A stretch of 46,136 bases of DNA. It comes from Gemmatimonadota bacterium. Its GTDB lineage: Bacteria; Gemmatimonadota; Gemmatimonadetes; Palauibacterales; Palauibacteraceae. The stretch covers positions 1 through 46,136 of the forward strand of contig JAJEEM010000034.1 of assembly GCA_022820995.1 (NCBI GenBank), in the 5' to 3' direction. This document shows positions 9,737-18,270 of the stretch, piece after piece; within the stretch, counting starts at the first letter, position 1, and every line of letters begins with the position of its first letter. The notes below the pieces were generated by a model. It was not told the DNA's origin, made no database searches, and saw nothing but the letters and a program-made list of their open reading frames with translations. The position numbers and the translations under genes are program-made.

Positions 9737-10570
9737 ATGCGCTCGCGAGGAGGTCTCGGTTTGAAGTTGACGGTACTCACGGCCGCCGTGGTGATGCTTG
9801 CCGGATTCGACGGACTCGGCGCCGCCAGCGCCGCGGCCCAGGAGCAGAGCGCCGCGGAACGTGACGCCGCCGCGAGCGAGCGGTGGCGCAGGTGGCGGGA
9901 CTACAACCGCTACCCCGGCCCCATCCCCACGCCCGAGGACTGGGTGCCCCCCGCGGGCCCGATCCGGATCGGCCTCCAGGTCGGCCACTGGCGCGCCGAC
10001 GAGGCCCCGAGCGAACTCCGCCGCATCCGCTACAACGGCACGCGGTGGCGGGAAACCGCCGAGTGGGAGGCGAACCTCGCCATCGCCCGGCTGGCCGGCG
10101 CGGAGCTCGAGGCGCTGGGCTACGAGGTCGACCTCCTCCCCGCCGTCGTCCCCCCCGGCTACCGGGCGCACCTCTTCATCGCGATCCACGCCGATGGGAG
10201 CGACAGCCCCGCCGCGTCGGGATACCGCGTCGCCTCCCCACGGCGCGACGCCACGGGACGGGCCGAGGACGCGGCGCGCGTGCTCCGGGAGGCGTACGGC
10301 GCCGCGACCGGACTCCGGCAGCTGCCGGTCTCGACCCGCCGCATGCGGAACTACTACGCCTTCAACTACCGCCGGTACGAACACGCGCTCCATCCGATGA
10401 CGATCGCCGTGATCATCGAGACGGGGTTCATGACCAACGCGGGCGACCGCGAGATCATCCTCGGCGCGCCGGAGAGGGCCGCGCGCGGGATCGTCGAAGC
10501 GGTCAAGGCGTTTCCGGTCACGCGGCAGCCGGCCGCGCCGACTACGGGCCGGCAGAACGGCCAGCGCTGA
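9737..10570 (+). CDS. N-acetylmuramoyl-L-alanine amidase (Amidase_3, AmiC-like)
   Basis: An ATG at 9737 gives a signal peptide ending near the ASAAAQ segment (about 277 aa in all); a TTG at 9722 is an alternative start. The Amidase_3 zinc ligands are present: His in QVGHW, Glu in EWEANLAIARLA and His in IAIHADGS, with the catalytic Glu in IIETGFMTN. Such enzymes cleave the amide between MurNAc and L-Ala in periplasmic peptidoglycan during cell separation and wall turnover. It is transcribed with the preceding M14 gene or from its own promoter in the 84-bp gap. Its 3' end is 3 bp from the convergent beta-barrel gene. Confidence 0.88.
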   Translation: MRSRGGLGLKLTVLTAAVVMLAGFDGLGAASAAAQEQSAAERDAAASERWRRWRDYNRYPGPIPTPEDWVPPAGPIRIGLQVGHWRADEAPSELRRIRYNGTRWRETAEWEANLAIARLAGAELEALGYEVDLLPAVVPPGYRAHLFIAIHADGSDSPAASGYRVASPRRDATGRAEDAARVLREAYGAATGLRQLPVSTRRMRNYYAFNYRRYEHALHPMTIAVIIETGFMTNAGDREIILGAPERAARGIVEAVKAFPVTRQPAAPTTGRQNGQR

Positions 10571-10573
10571 GGG

Positions 10574-11218
10574 TCACCCTCCGACCCGAACTCCAACGCC
10601 GGCCAGCACGGACAGGTTGCGCGCCTTCGCCCCATCGGACGCGGGATCCCAGTAGAGGTTCCGCACACCGTAGTGGTAGCGGGCTTCGAGCGTCGCGAAC
10701 CAGGCGTCGATCACCGTCACCTCGACGACCGCGCCGGCGATCAGGCCCACGTCCGCAACGCCGCGCAGCCGGAAGCGGCCCTCGCAACTGTTGCTCTCCT
10801 CGAACTGCGCCACGCCGCCCTCCAGGCGGCAGCCGACCTCGTGTCCCCAATACCCGCCCGCAAGGAGAATCGGCCGCACGCGCGCGGGCGCCGGCGTCAG
10901 GCGGAACCGGAGCAGGATGGGAAAATCCAGGTAGGACATCCTCGTCCTCGACCCGTCCTGGTGGAGACCCGACGTCGAGAATCCGCGTTCCATGTAGAGC
11001 GCTTCGAGTTGGACCGTCGCGCGCTCGGACAGGGGCAGCGTCACGAAACCGCCGCCCGCCTTTCGCAGGAGCGCTTCCGATGTGAACTGGTCGATGAAGG
11101 CGGCATCGGCGTAAGTCACGCCTCCCTTGAGACCGAACGCGGTCTGCGCCGCCGCGGATCCATGACCCAGCAGCGGCGTCACGGCCGCGAACGCCGCAAG
11201 CCACCCGATGGCTTTCAC
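10574..11218 (-). CDS. Outer-membrane beta-barrel protein (OMP_b-brl type)
   Basis: A GTG start at 11218, preceded by AAGGAG, gives a 214-aa protein with a clear signal peptide ending SAAAQ, followed by FGLKGGVTYADAAF. Regular alternating aromatic and hydrophobic strands continue to a final strand LSVLAGVGVRVGG. It resembles the small porin/PorT-like 8-stranded barrel family (OMP_b-brl_2). Two cysteines (in VGCRLEG and NSCEG) may form a disulfide in a loop. The longer open frame upstream to 11791 is antisense to the next gene and is not used. Function beyond being a barrel is unknown. Confidence 0.75.
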   Translation of the reverse strand: MKAIGWLAAFAAVTPLLGHGSAAAQTAFGLKGGVTYADAAFIDQFTSEALLRKAGGGFVTLPLSERATVQLEALYMERGFSTSGLHQDGSRTRMSYLDFPILLRFRLTPAPARVRPILLAGGYWGHEVGCRLEGGVAQFEESNSCEGRFRLRGVADVGLIAGAVVEVTVIDAWFATLEARYHYGVRNLYWDPASDGAKARNLSVLAGVGVRVGG

Positions 11219-11374
11219 ATTCCGCTCCTTGTCTCCGCTAACCGCCCGACTCCGTCCGTCCCCCGGCCGCGGGCCACAGCGACAAGCTGCGTCGGCCGGC
11301 ACCGTTCCGCCATCATCCGGTCCGCCGCCGCCATCTTTCCATCGTCCGCCGATGGACCGCAGATTCACGCCGCA

Positions 11375-12097
11375 ATGGACAGCGCACGCAGGTACGGAGA
11401 AGAAGAGGTCCGGAAGGTCTTCGCGCTCGCCGCCGCGGCCGAGGAGGAGCACGCCCGCCTGCCCTCTCCCGTGGACGGCGGACTCACGCTCGCGGAACTC
11501 CAGGCGGTGGGTCTCGAGGTCGGCCTCTCCCCGGAACGCGTCGCGGCCGCCGCCGCCGGACTCGATGCGCCCCCGCGCGTCGTGCCGCGGCGAAAGCTGC
11601 TGGGCGTGCCGATCTCCGCGGGCCGGATCGTCGATCTCCCCCGCGAGTTGACGGATCGCGAGTGGCAGTTTCTCGTCGCCGAACTGCGGGCCACGTTCGA
11701 CGCGAAGGGCGAGGTCAGGGCCGAGAGCGGGATCCGCGAATGGAGCAACGGGAACCTCCACGCGGTCCTCGAACAGACGGAGTCCGGCCATCGGCTCCGC
11801 CTGGGCACCCGCAAGGGCGACGCGCTCGAAACCACCCTTGTCGGGATAATGTTCGCCGTCATGTCGGTGATCGTCGCCTTCATCATGGTCGCCGACGGCA
11901 AGGCGGGGGCCGCCCTGATGGTTCCGGCTCTGATGGCCTTCGGCGGGGGCGGCGTGCTGGTCGCCAACGCGATCCGGCTGCCCCGGTGGGCGGGCGAACG
12001 CGAGCGGCAGATGAACCGCATCGCGGCCTGGACGCAGAGTCTGCTCTCCGCGCCGCCGAAGGACGTGGAGGGAACCCGGGACGTGGAGGGAACCTAG
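11375..12097 (+). CDS. Hypothetical inner-membrane protein with two transmembrane helices
   Basis: The 240-aa protein has an amphipathic N-terminal helical region (RRYGEEEVRKVFALAAAAEE and TLAELQAVGLEVGLSPERV), a middle beta-rich domain (about 70-150) and two adjacent transmembrane helices (about 155-200). A charged tail ends in repeated DVEGT. I do not recognise a named family; the N-terminus has the look of small SHOCT-like helical modules. The tail lies in an 18-bp tandem repeat that runs into the next gene. Upstream, 156 bp separate it from the divergent barrel gene. Confidence 0.65.
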   Translation: MDSARRYGEEEVRKVFALAAAAEEEHARLPSPVDGGLTLAELQAVGLEVGLSPERVAAAAAGLDAPPRVVPRRKLLGVPISAGRIVDLPRELTDREWQFLVAELRATFDAKGEVRAESGIREWSNGNLHAVLEQTESGHRLRLGTRKGDALETTLVGIMFAVMSVIVAFIMVADGKAGAALMVPALMAFGGGGVLVANAIRLPRWAGERERQMNRIAAWTQSLLSAPPKDVEGTRDVEGT

Positions 12098-12143
12098 GAT
12101 GCGGAGGAGGAGCGGGATGCGGAGGCGGAGCGGGATGCGGAGG
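12061..12143 (+). repeat. 18-bp tandem repeat bridging two genes
   Basis: Five in-register units of 18 bp run from 12061: two of the GGACGTGGAGGGAACC type, then two and a partial third of the GGATGCGGAGG type. They encode the DVEGT repeats and stop codon of the upstream membrane protein. They also carry the three in-phase ATG codons (12099, 12117, 12135) and GGAGG-type ribosome-binding sequence of the TonB receptor. Confidence 0.85.
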
Positions 12144-14873
12144 ATCTTTGTCGTCGCGGCCCTGGCGCTGCCGGTGGCCCCGGCGGAGATGCTCGGACAG
12201 GGCGGATTGGACGTGATCGTGCAGGACGCCGAGACGGGCGCCGGACTGCCGCGCGCCCAGGTCTCGCTGCCGGGATTCGGCTACGGCGGGATCACGGATG
12301 TGGAGGGCCATTTCCACATGCCGAACCTCCCCCCCGGCCCCGTCGCGGTCGAGGTGCGGCTTCTCGGCTACGGCATCGCGCAGCGGGAAGTCACCGTCGC
12401 GGACGACTCCGTCGTCGTGCTCGAGATCCCCCTGACCCCGACCGTGATCTCCGTGGCGGGCCTCGTCGCGGTCGGCACCCGGTCGAGGCCCCGGACCGTC
12501 ACCGAATCGATGGTCCCGATCGACGCCATCCCGCCCTCGGAACTGCTCGACCAGGGAGACACGGACATCGGCGACCTCCTGAGAACGGCGATTCCCTCCT
12601 ACAACATCAACCCGCAGGCGGTGGGAGACGCGGCCAGCATCGTCCGCCCCGCCAACCTCCGCGGCCTGGCTCCGGACCACACGCTCGTGCTCGTGAACGG
12701 GAAGCGGCGCCACCGGGCGGCCGTCATCACGTGGATCGGCAACGGCGTCGCCGACGGCGCCCAGGGCCCGGACCTCTCCAGCATTCCGGCCATCGCGCTC
12801 CGGCAGGTCGAGGTGCTGCGCGACGGCGCCTCGGCGCAATACGGCTCCGACGCCATCGCCGGCGTCATGAACTTCCATCTCAAGGACGCCCGCTCCGGCG
12901 GCGCGCTCGAGGTGCGCGGCGGCGGCTTCGGCGACGGCGGCGGCGAAGGCTACACGATATCCGGCAACACCGGTCTCCCTCTCGGCGCCACCGGGTTCGC
13001 GAACCTGAGCGCCGAGTACGGCCGTTCGAACTCGAGCAGCCGCAGCGTGCAGCGGGCGGACGCCGCGCTCCTCGTCTCCCGCGGGAACACGCACGTGCGG
13101 GACCCGGCCCAGATCTGGGGCGCGCCGGAGATCGAGGATGACCTCAAGCTGTGGGGCAACTTCGGCTACTTCCTCGGCAGCGCCACGAAGGCCTACGCGC
13201 ACGCGAACTACGCGAGCCAGCGGATCACGAGAGGCTTCTTCTACCGCAACCCGAACACCCGGAGCGGCGTGTTCAGCCTCGACGCCGGAGAGACGCTCCT
13301 CGTCGGCGACCTCCTCGACGCGCAGGACGGGATTCTCGACGGTTCCGCCGGCTGCCCGGTCGTCCGGGTCACCGATGGGCTGCCGGATCCGGCCGCCCTC
13401 CAGGAGGTTCTCGCGGATCCGAACTGCTTCACCTTCCAGGAACTGTTCCCGGGCGGGTTCACGCCACAGTTCGGTGGAGATGTGAGAGACGCATCGCTCG
13501 TGGCCGGCGTGGAGGGCCAGATCGGGCGCCTGCACTGGGACGTCAGCGGGAACTACGGCGAGAACGAAGTGGACTTCTTCATCTTCAACACGGTCAACGC
13601 CTCCCTGGGCCCGGCCACCCCCACCGAGTTCGATCCCGGGCTCTACCGGCAGGTGGACGTCGACCTGCACTTGGACGCGGCGTACACCGTGAGCGACATG
13701 CTCGACCTGGCGGCGGGGGTCGAGTGGCGCGACGAGTACTTCACGATCGGTCTCGGCCAGGACGAGTCGTGGACGCTGGGCCGCCTCGCTCCACAGGGGT
13801 TCAGCGCGGGCTCCAACGGCTTTCCCGGCTTCAGTCCCATCGCGGCGGGCGACTGGCACCGGACGAACACCGCCTTCTACGCGGACGCCGAACTGCGGGA
13901 CTACCGTAACGACCGCTGGACGCTCGGCGGGGCCCTTCGGTTCGAGAACTTCGAGGATTTCGGCTCGACGCTGAACGGCAAGCTCGCGGGACGGTACGCG
14001 CTCACCGGCGGGCTCGCGCTGCGCGGCAGCCTGAGCACGGGCTTCCGCGCGCCCACGCCCGGCCAGCAGAACGCGTTCAACGTGTCCACGATCTTCGACC
14101 GGAATCTGGGGGACCTGGTGAACAGCGGGACGATCCCCTCCACCTCCAGAGTCGCGGCGCTCAGGGGAGGCGTGCCGCTCGATGCCGAGAAGTCCCGGAA
14201 CCTGGCCGCCGGAGCGGTGCTGGAGCACGGCGACTTCCTGCTCACGGCGGACTACTTCCGCGTCGCCCTGTCCGACCGGATCGCGCTCACGCAGCGCTTC
14301 AATCTCACCCCGGACGAACAGACGAGGCTCGTCGAAGAAGGCATCGTGAGCGCGCGCAACCTGCAGGAGTTCCGCTTCTTCACGAACGACTTCAGCACCC
14401 GGACGCGGGGTCTCGATGTCGTCGCGACCTACGCGCCCCGCGCCCTCGGCGGACGGAGCGCGATCAGCTTCGCCTTCAACCGCACCGACACGCGCGTCAC
14501 CGAGTTCGATCCGGCGAAGGTCGACGACACCCGCATTCGCCAGCTCGAGGAGGGCCTCCCGCAGACGCGCTGGATCCTGACCGGGAAGCATGGGCTCGGC
14601 CGGCTGAGCTTCATGGGGCGCCTGAGCTACTACGCCGGCTGGTTCGATGCCCGGGACGACGTTTCATATTCCGGCAACCTGCTCGTCGACCTGGAGGCGG
14701 CCTGGTCGGTCGGCGAATCGCTCACCCTCACCGTGGGCGGCCAGAACGCCCTGAACCGGTACCCGGAGGAGAATCCCGGGGCCGCGTTCTCCGGCAACCG
14801 CTACGGCCCCGGGACCCCCTTCGGCTCGAACGGCGGCTACTACTACGCCCGCCTCGCCTATCGCTGGAACTAG
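12099..14873 (+). CDS. TonB-dependent outer-membrane receptor with carboxypeptidase-regulatory-like domain
   Basis: The protein (up to 924 aa) has a signal peptide, a CarboxypepD_reg-like domain (about 35-115, GLDVIVQDAETGAGLPRAQV), a plug domain (about 130-270, with LVNGKRRHRAAVI and VEVLRDGASAQYGSDAIAGV) and a 22-strand-type barrel ending in the aromatic strand YYYARLAYRWN. It imports a ligand using TonB energy; the ligand is unknown. Three in-phase ATGs lie in the repeat. The third (12135) best fits a compact signal peptide MRRIFVVAALALPVAPA; the outer ones add RRRSG-type hexapeptides. No TonB genes are nearby. Confidence 0.9.
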   Translation: MRRRSGMRRRSGMRRIFVVAALALPVAPAEMLGQGGLDVIVQDAETGAGLPRAQVSLPGFGYGGITDVEGHFHMPNLPPGPVAVEVRLLGYGIAQREVTVADDSVVVLEIPLTPTVISVAGLVAVGTRSRPRTVTESMVPIDAIPPSELLDQGDTDIGDLLRTAIPSYNINPQAVGDAASIVRPANLRGLAPDHTLVLVNGKRRHRAAVITWIGNGVADGAQGPDLSSIPAIALRQVEVLRDGASAQYGSDAIAGVMNFHLKDARSGGALEVRGGGFGDGGGEGYTISGNTGLPLGATGFANLSAEYGRSNSSSRSVQRADAALLVSRGNTHVRDPAQIWGAPEIEDDLKLWGNFGYFLGSATKAYAHANYASQRITRGFFYRNPNTRSGVFSLDAGETLLVGDLLDAQDGILDGSAGCPVVRVTDGLPDPAALQEVLADPNCFTFQELFPGGFTPQFGGDVRDASLVAGVEGQIGRLHWDVSGNYGENEVDFFIFNTVNASLGPATPTEFDPGLYRQVDVDLHLDAAYTVSDMLDLAAGVEWRDEYFTIGLGQDESWTLGRLAPQGFSAGSNGFPGFSPIAAGDWHRTNTAFYADAELRDYRNDRWTLGGALRFENFEDFGSTLNGKLAGRYALTGGLALRGSLSTGFRAPTPGQQNAFNVSTIFDRNLGDLVNSGTIPSTSRVAALRGGVPLDAEKSRNLAAGAVLEHGDFLLTADYFRVALSDRIALTQRFNLTPDEQTRLVEEGIVSARNLQEFRFFTNDFSTRTRGLDVVATYAPRALGGRSAISFAFNRTDTRVTEFDPAKVDDTRIRQLEEGLPQTRWILTGKHGLGRLSFMGRLSYYAGWFDARDDVSYSGNLLVDLEAAWSVGESLTLTVGGQNALNRYPEENPGAAFSGNRYGPGTPFGSNGGYYYARLAYRWN

Positions 14874-14883
14874 TGTAGTGGAA

Positions 14884-14956
14884 TGACCGGGGTGGGGGTC
14901 GAACCCACGACCTGCGGATTAAAAGTCCGTTGCTCTACCAGCTGAGCTACCCGGCC
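14884..14956 (-). tRNA. tRNA-Lys (anticodon TTT)
   Basis: Read on the minus strand, a 73-nt cloverleaf is visible. It has a 7-bp acceptor stem (GGCCGGG with CCCGGTC, one G-U), D-arm GCTCAGCTGGTAGAGC, anticodon loop CTTTTAA giving UUU, and T-arm GTGGG-TTCGACC-CCCAC. The discriminator base is A and the 3' CCA is not encoded. It lies 10 bp beyond the TonB receptor stop, convergent with it. Confidence 0.95.
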
Positions 14957-15034
14957 GCGAAGCGGGGCGGACCCGAGGGGACGCCGCCCGGCGCGGCTCA
15001 AGCTAACACGGTCGGGGGGGCTGTCCACCCGGCG

Positions 15035-15652
15035 TCAGCCCGGGGGACGCGGCAGCCCGCGGAGGATCCGAACGCGGGAACTGTCCGCCTCCAGTTCCGG
15101 CCGGAGCGTGGCGGCTCCGTGGCGCGCGATGCTCCGCACCTGACCGGTGGCGCGGTCGATCACCATCATCGCCCGCGCGCCGGCCTCCCGGTCCACCGTG
15201 GCGACGCCCTCCGGCCCGCTGAGTTCCAGCCGGTCCAGCGCCTCCGTCCACGCGGGGTCGAAGGGAATCGAGTAGGAAAAGCCCTTGCTCCCATCCGAGA
15301 TCTCGCCCGGCGTGAAGCGGATCGAGAACAGCGTCTCTCCCTCGTCGTCGAGCCCCCGCACCCGGTAGTCGCCGGACGCCCCGGGAGCCCGGGCCCTCCC
15401 CTCATACGCGAAGGCGGGTTCGAGCACGACTTCTCCATCGGCGCGGACGCCGCCCCAGAGCATGAGAACCGTCGATTCCCCGGAGGGTTCTCCGGACGCC
15501 TCCGGTGGCCGCTCCTGCGCCAGAATCCCGCCCGCGGGGGGCACCGCCGCCGGAGCCGCCGCCGCGACCGCCACCGCCGCCGCGAGGAGGCGGGCCGGCG
15601 GTGCAACCCATCGCAGGTGGATCCGTCGCGTGCACGTTCCCGATCCATTCAT
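15035..15652 (-). CDS. Secreted protein homologous to the C-terminal domain of the LRR metzincin
   Basis: This 205-aa protein has a long N-terminal signal sequence (residues 1-46, hydrophobic alanine/valine core). Its mature part aligns with the last ~170 residues of the LRR/metzincin lipoprotein at 26657-29416. Shared blocks in order are LWGG, LEPAF, LFSIR, LSGP-GVA, a late VR and a closing RGLP. I know no name for this domain; it looks like a beta-sandwich. A free-standing copy suggests that the domain acts as a secreted binding module. No catalytic motif is visible. Confidence 0.65.
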   Translation of the reverse strand: MNGSGTCTRRIHLRWVAPPARLLAAAVAVAAAAPAAVPPAGGILAQERPPEASGEPSGESTVLMLWGGVRADGEVVLEPAFAYEGRARAPGASGDYRVRGLDDEGETLFSIRFTPGEISDGSKGFSYSIPFDPAWTEALDRLELSGPEGVATVDREAGARAMMVIDRATGQVRSIARHGAATLRPELEADSSRVRILRGLPRPPG

Positions 15653-15681
15653 GGTGGGCTCCTACCCGCGCCCTGGCGCGT

Positions 15682-15696
15682 TGATCCCCCGTTGAC
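15682..15696 (+). promoter_or_regulatory. TTGA-N7-TTGA direct repeat upstream of the orphan PIN gene
   Basis: TTGAT at 15682 and TTGAC at 15693 are direct repeats with an 11-bp period, 84 bp before the PIN gene ATG. The same layout occurs at five other sites in this window, always in the direction of the downstream gene. Confidence 0.45.
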
Positions 15697-15780
15697 GGTC
15701 CCCCGTACCATGCTGTCCGACAGCTCAAATCCAGGCAACGCATCGCCGGTCCGCCTGCGCGCTGCCCGATCCTGGGGTCG

Positions 15781-16179
15781 ATGATCACGGCGGTGGATAC
15801 GAGCGTCCTGCTCGACATCTTCCTGCCGGACGAGCGGCAAGGCCCCGCCTCGAAGGAGTGGCTGGTGGAGGCGTACGACGCCGGCGCGATCATCATCTCT
15901 CACGTCGTGTACGCGGAGTTGGCCCCCGCCTTCCCGGACCGGGAGGCGCTGGACCGGGCGCTGCGCGAGGTCAACGTCGTCGTCTCCCCCATCGACTCGG
16001 ACATGGCGCACGATGCGGGGCGCCGCTGGGGGCGGTACCGCCAGTCCGGAGGCGCCCGGGACCGCAGCATCACGGACTTCCTCATCGGCGCCCACGCCGT
16101 CGCCGCCTGCGACCGTTTCCTCACCCGCGATCACGGGTTCTTCGCCAGGTACTTCCCCGAACTCGCGCGCAAGGGATGA
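15781..16179 (+). CDS. PIN-domain protein, orphan VapC-like toxin
   Basis: This 132-aa PIN protein starts MITAVDTSVLLDIF and carries the four acidic positions D6, E46 (VVYAEL), D99 (SITDFLIGAHA) and D117 (TRDHGF), so nuclease activity is likely. No VapB or Phd-like antitoxin is encoded in the 128 bp upstream; the only short in-frame ORF there (15710-15784, 24 codons) does not resemble an antitoxin. It may therefore be a solitary toxin or rely on an antitoxin elsewhere. An 18-bp palindrome follows its stop codon. Confidence 0.82.
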   Translation: MITAVDTSVLLDIFLPDERQGPASKEWLVEAYDAGAIIISHVVYAELAPAFPDREALDRALREVNVVVSPIDSDMAHDAGRRWGRYRQSGGARDRSITDFLIGAHAVAACDRFLTRDHGFFARYFPELARKG

Positions 16180-16182
16180 CCC

Positions 16183-16200
16183 ACGTTCCCGCGGGAACGT
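16183..16200. repeat. 18-bp perfect palindrome, copy 1
   Basis: ACGTTCCCGCGGGAACGT is a perfect palindrome located 4 bp after the PIN gene stop, between two convergent genes. The same sequence, or its 16-bp core, recurs three times at 26504-26653. Confidence 0.8.
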
Positions 16201-16228
16201 CCCCGGCGCGATGCCGTCCCGCGCGATG

Positions 16229-16942
16229 CTACCGCGCGCGGCGCGCGATCCAGCCGCCGTAGAGGAGGGCCCGGTAGTATCGCCACGCGTCCTCGAACCC
16301 CGCCTCCGCGAGCAGTTCGAGGATGCGGGCCTCGGAAGCCCAGTGGATGCCCTCGTCGATCCTGGCCCGGAACGCGGCCCGTTCCGCCTCTCCCATCCCC
16401 TGGATCTTCCAGTAGCGGCTCCACGCCGCGAAGAGTTCATCGAAGCGGGGGCCGCTCCGGTCTCCGTGGAGTTCGAACAGGAGGAAGGGGGCGCCGGGCG
16501 CGAGGCGGCGGGCGATGTCGCGGAGGAGCGACTGCTTCGCGCCGTCGTCCGGGAGGAAGTGCATGACGTTGAAGCAGGTCGCGGCCGCGAAGCCATCCTC
16601 GTCGAGGTCGGAGACGTGTCCGTGGAAGAGGCGAACGCCGTCGCCCACGCCGGCCTCCCGCATCCGGCGCCCGGCGATCTCGATCATCTGGCGCGACGGA
16701 TCGACGCCGGTCAGCCGCCAGCCGGGTTCCGCCGTCTTGAAGGTGACAAGCTCGATGCCGGTTCCGGCCCCGACGACGAGCACCCGCGGATTCGGGCCCA
16801 CGCGTCCCCCGAGGAGCGCGAGCGCCTGCCGGAACGAGCTCCGGTAGCCGGGTATCACCGTGCGGGCGATGTACTCGTAGTCGCCGCCGTAGTCGCCGTC
16901 GAAGTCGAAGGGTTCCGCGCTCCCGGGTGTATTCATGGGCAC
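16229..16942 (-). CDS. Class I SAM-dependent methyltransferase
   Basis: The 237-aa product has the Rossmann methyltransferase motifs in order: motif I VLVVGAGTGIEL (about 54-65), the acidic loop LTGVDPSRQMIEIA, motif II-like GHVSDLD, and FNVMHFLPDDG corresponding to post-motif II. A GTG start at 16942 is chosen because GGGAG lies just upstream; an ATG two codons later is possible. The substrate is unknown; small molecules are typical of this Methyltransf_25-like group. It is divergent from the GH113-like gene across a 161-bp gap. Confidence 0.82.
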   Translation of the reverse strand: MPMNTPGSAEPFDFDGDYGGDYEYIARTVIPGYRSSFRQALALLGGRVGPNPRVLVVGAGTGIELVTFKTAEPGWRLTGVDPSRQMIEIAGRRMREAGVGDGVRLFHGHVSDLDEDGFAAATCFNVMHFLPDDGAKQSLLRDIARRLAPGAPFLLFELHGDRSGPRFDELFAAWSRYWKIQGMGEAERAAFRARIDEGIHWASEARILELLAEAGFEDAWRYYRALLYGGWIARRAR

Positions 16943-17103
16943 AAGAGACTCCCGGCCGCGAATTCGTTCAAGTGTGACGCCGCGGCCACGCGGGGCGTGA
17001 ACCCGACAGGAGGTCGCGACTCGTAGGGGAGGTGGTGGCGGCTCGCATGGGACGGGTCGCCGACGTGTTGAGATTCAGATTGCCGAAAGGCACGATGGTA
17101 TAG

Positions 17104-18270
17104 ATGAAAACGAAGAGATTGGCTGCGCGCGTGCAGGTCGCGGCGCTGGCCGCAATGTCCGTGTTCGCCGGTTGCGGCGCGGCAGGAGCGGGGAACGATC
17201 CGGCCATGTCCGGGCCCCTCGCCGCCGCCACGGCCAACATCCGGCCGGAACAGAAGATCCGCGGCGTCTCCTTCTCCGCCCCGAGGCGCGAGATGGCGCC
17301 CGATGCGCTCGTTCGCGCCTCGCATACGGGGGCGAACTGGGTCGCCGTCGTCCCCTACGCCTTCGTGGATCCCGCCCAGCCGCGCGTCGCCTTCGACCGC
17401 GAACGCCAGTTCTGGGGCGAGAGGACGGAGGGGATCGGGAAGACGATCGAATACGCCCGCGAGAGCAGGCTCTCCGTGCTCCTCAAGCCGCACCTCTGGG
17501 TGCGCGGGCAGGGCTGGCCGGGGGAGTTCGTGCCCGACACGGAGGAGGACTGGGAGATGTTCCTCTCCGGATACCGGGAGTACATCCTCCGGTTCGCGCA
17601 CGTCGCCGACTCGATGGACGTGGAGATGATGAGCGTGGGCACCGAGGTCGACCTCGTGGCGCTCGCGCGGCCCGACTACTGGCGGTCGCTCATCGAGGAG
17701 GTGCGGGCGATCTACGGAGGCCGCCTCACGTACGCGGCGAACTGGGACAAGTACGCCCGGATCGAATTCTGGGACGCGCTCGACCTCGTCGGCGTGGACG
17801 CCTATTTCCCCCTCACCGACGACGCCACGCCGGACGTCGAGACGCTGGTCGAGGCGTGGGAGCCGTGGAGCGAGGAGTTGCGCGAGGTCGCCGTCGCCAC
17901 CGGGAAGCCCATCCTCTTCGCCGAGTTCGGGTATCGCAGCGTGGACGGCGCGGCGGGCCGCCAGTGGGAGTTGCCGGAGGGACGCCGCGCGCGGGGCGTG
18001 CCGGCGAACTACGAGGCGCAGTCCGGAGCCTACGAGGCGCTCTTCCGCGTGTGGTGGGATCGTCCCTGGTTCGCGGGCGGCTTCGCGTGGAAGTGGTACG
18101 CGGGATCTCCGGCCGGGGAGTGGATCGCCACCGACTACTCGCCCCAGGGCAAGCCCGCGGAGACGGTCATGGCCACGTGGTACGGGGGCGACGCGAGCCC
18201 CGGCACGCCGCCGGTTCTCATGCCTCCGGATCTCGCGGCGGATCGGCCGCCCGGTCCGGCGCCGGACTGA
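17104..18270 (+). CDS. GH113-like glycoside hydrolase lipoprotein
   Basis: The 388-aa protein carries a lipoprotein signal (VFAGCG, Cys near 24) and a TIM-barrel domain resembling glycoside hydrolase family 113 (endo-beta-1,4-mannanase and related). The segments IRGVSFSA, LKPHLWVRGQGWPGEF, SVGTEVDLVA (acid/base candidate E181), VGVDAYFPL and ILFAEFGYRS (nucleophile candidate E274) fit the family. It probably sits on the outer face of a membrane and hydrolyses a polysaccharide; specificity cannot be read from sequence. Its 3' end overlaps the convergent rnhB by 53 bp. Confidence 0.8.
   Translation: MKTKRLAARVQVAALAAMSVFAGCGAAGAGNDPAMSGPLAAATANIRPEQKIRGVSFSAPRREMAPDALVRASHTGANWVAVVPYAFVDPAQPRVAFDRERQFWGERTEGIGKTIEYARESRLSVLLKPHLWVRGQGWPGEFVPDTEEDWEMFLSGYREYILRFAHVADSMDVEMMSVGTEVDLVALARPDYWRSLIEEVRAIYGGRLTYAANWDKYARIEFWDALDLVGVDAYFPLTDDATPDVETLVEAWEPWSEELREVAVATGKPILFAEFGYRSVDGAAGRQWELPEGRRARGVPANYEAQSGAYEALFRVWWDRPWFAGGFAWKWYAGSPAGEWIATDYSPQGKPAETVMATWYGGDASPGTPPVLMPPDLAADRPPGPAPD

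Noticed and set aside
14884..14956. tRNA-Lys as an integration site for the mobile segment
   Set aside because: The integrase is 21 kb away and no partial tRNA copy was seen elsewhere in the window.
16183..16200. 18-bp palindrome as a simple intrinsic terminator
   Set aside because: No T-run follows on either strand and copies recur in clusters, so a REP-like or binding-site role is more likely.
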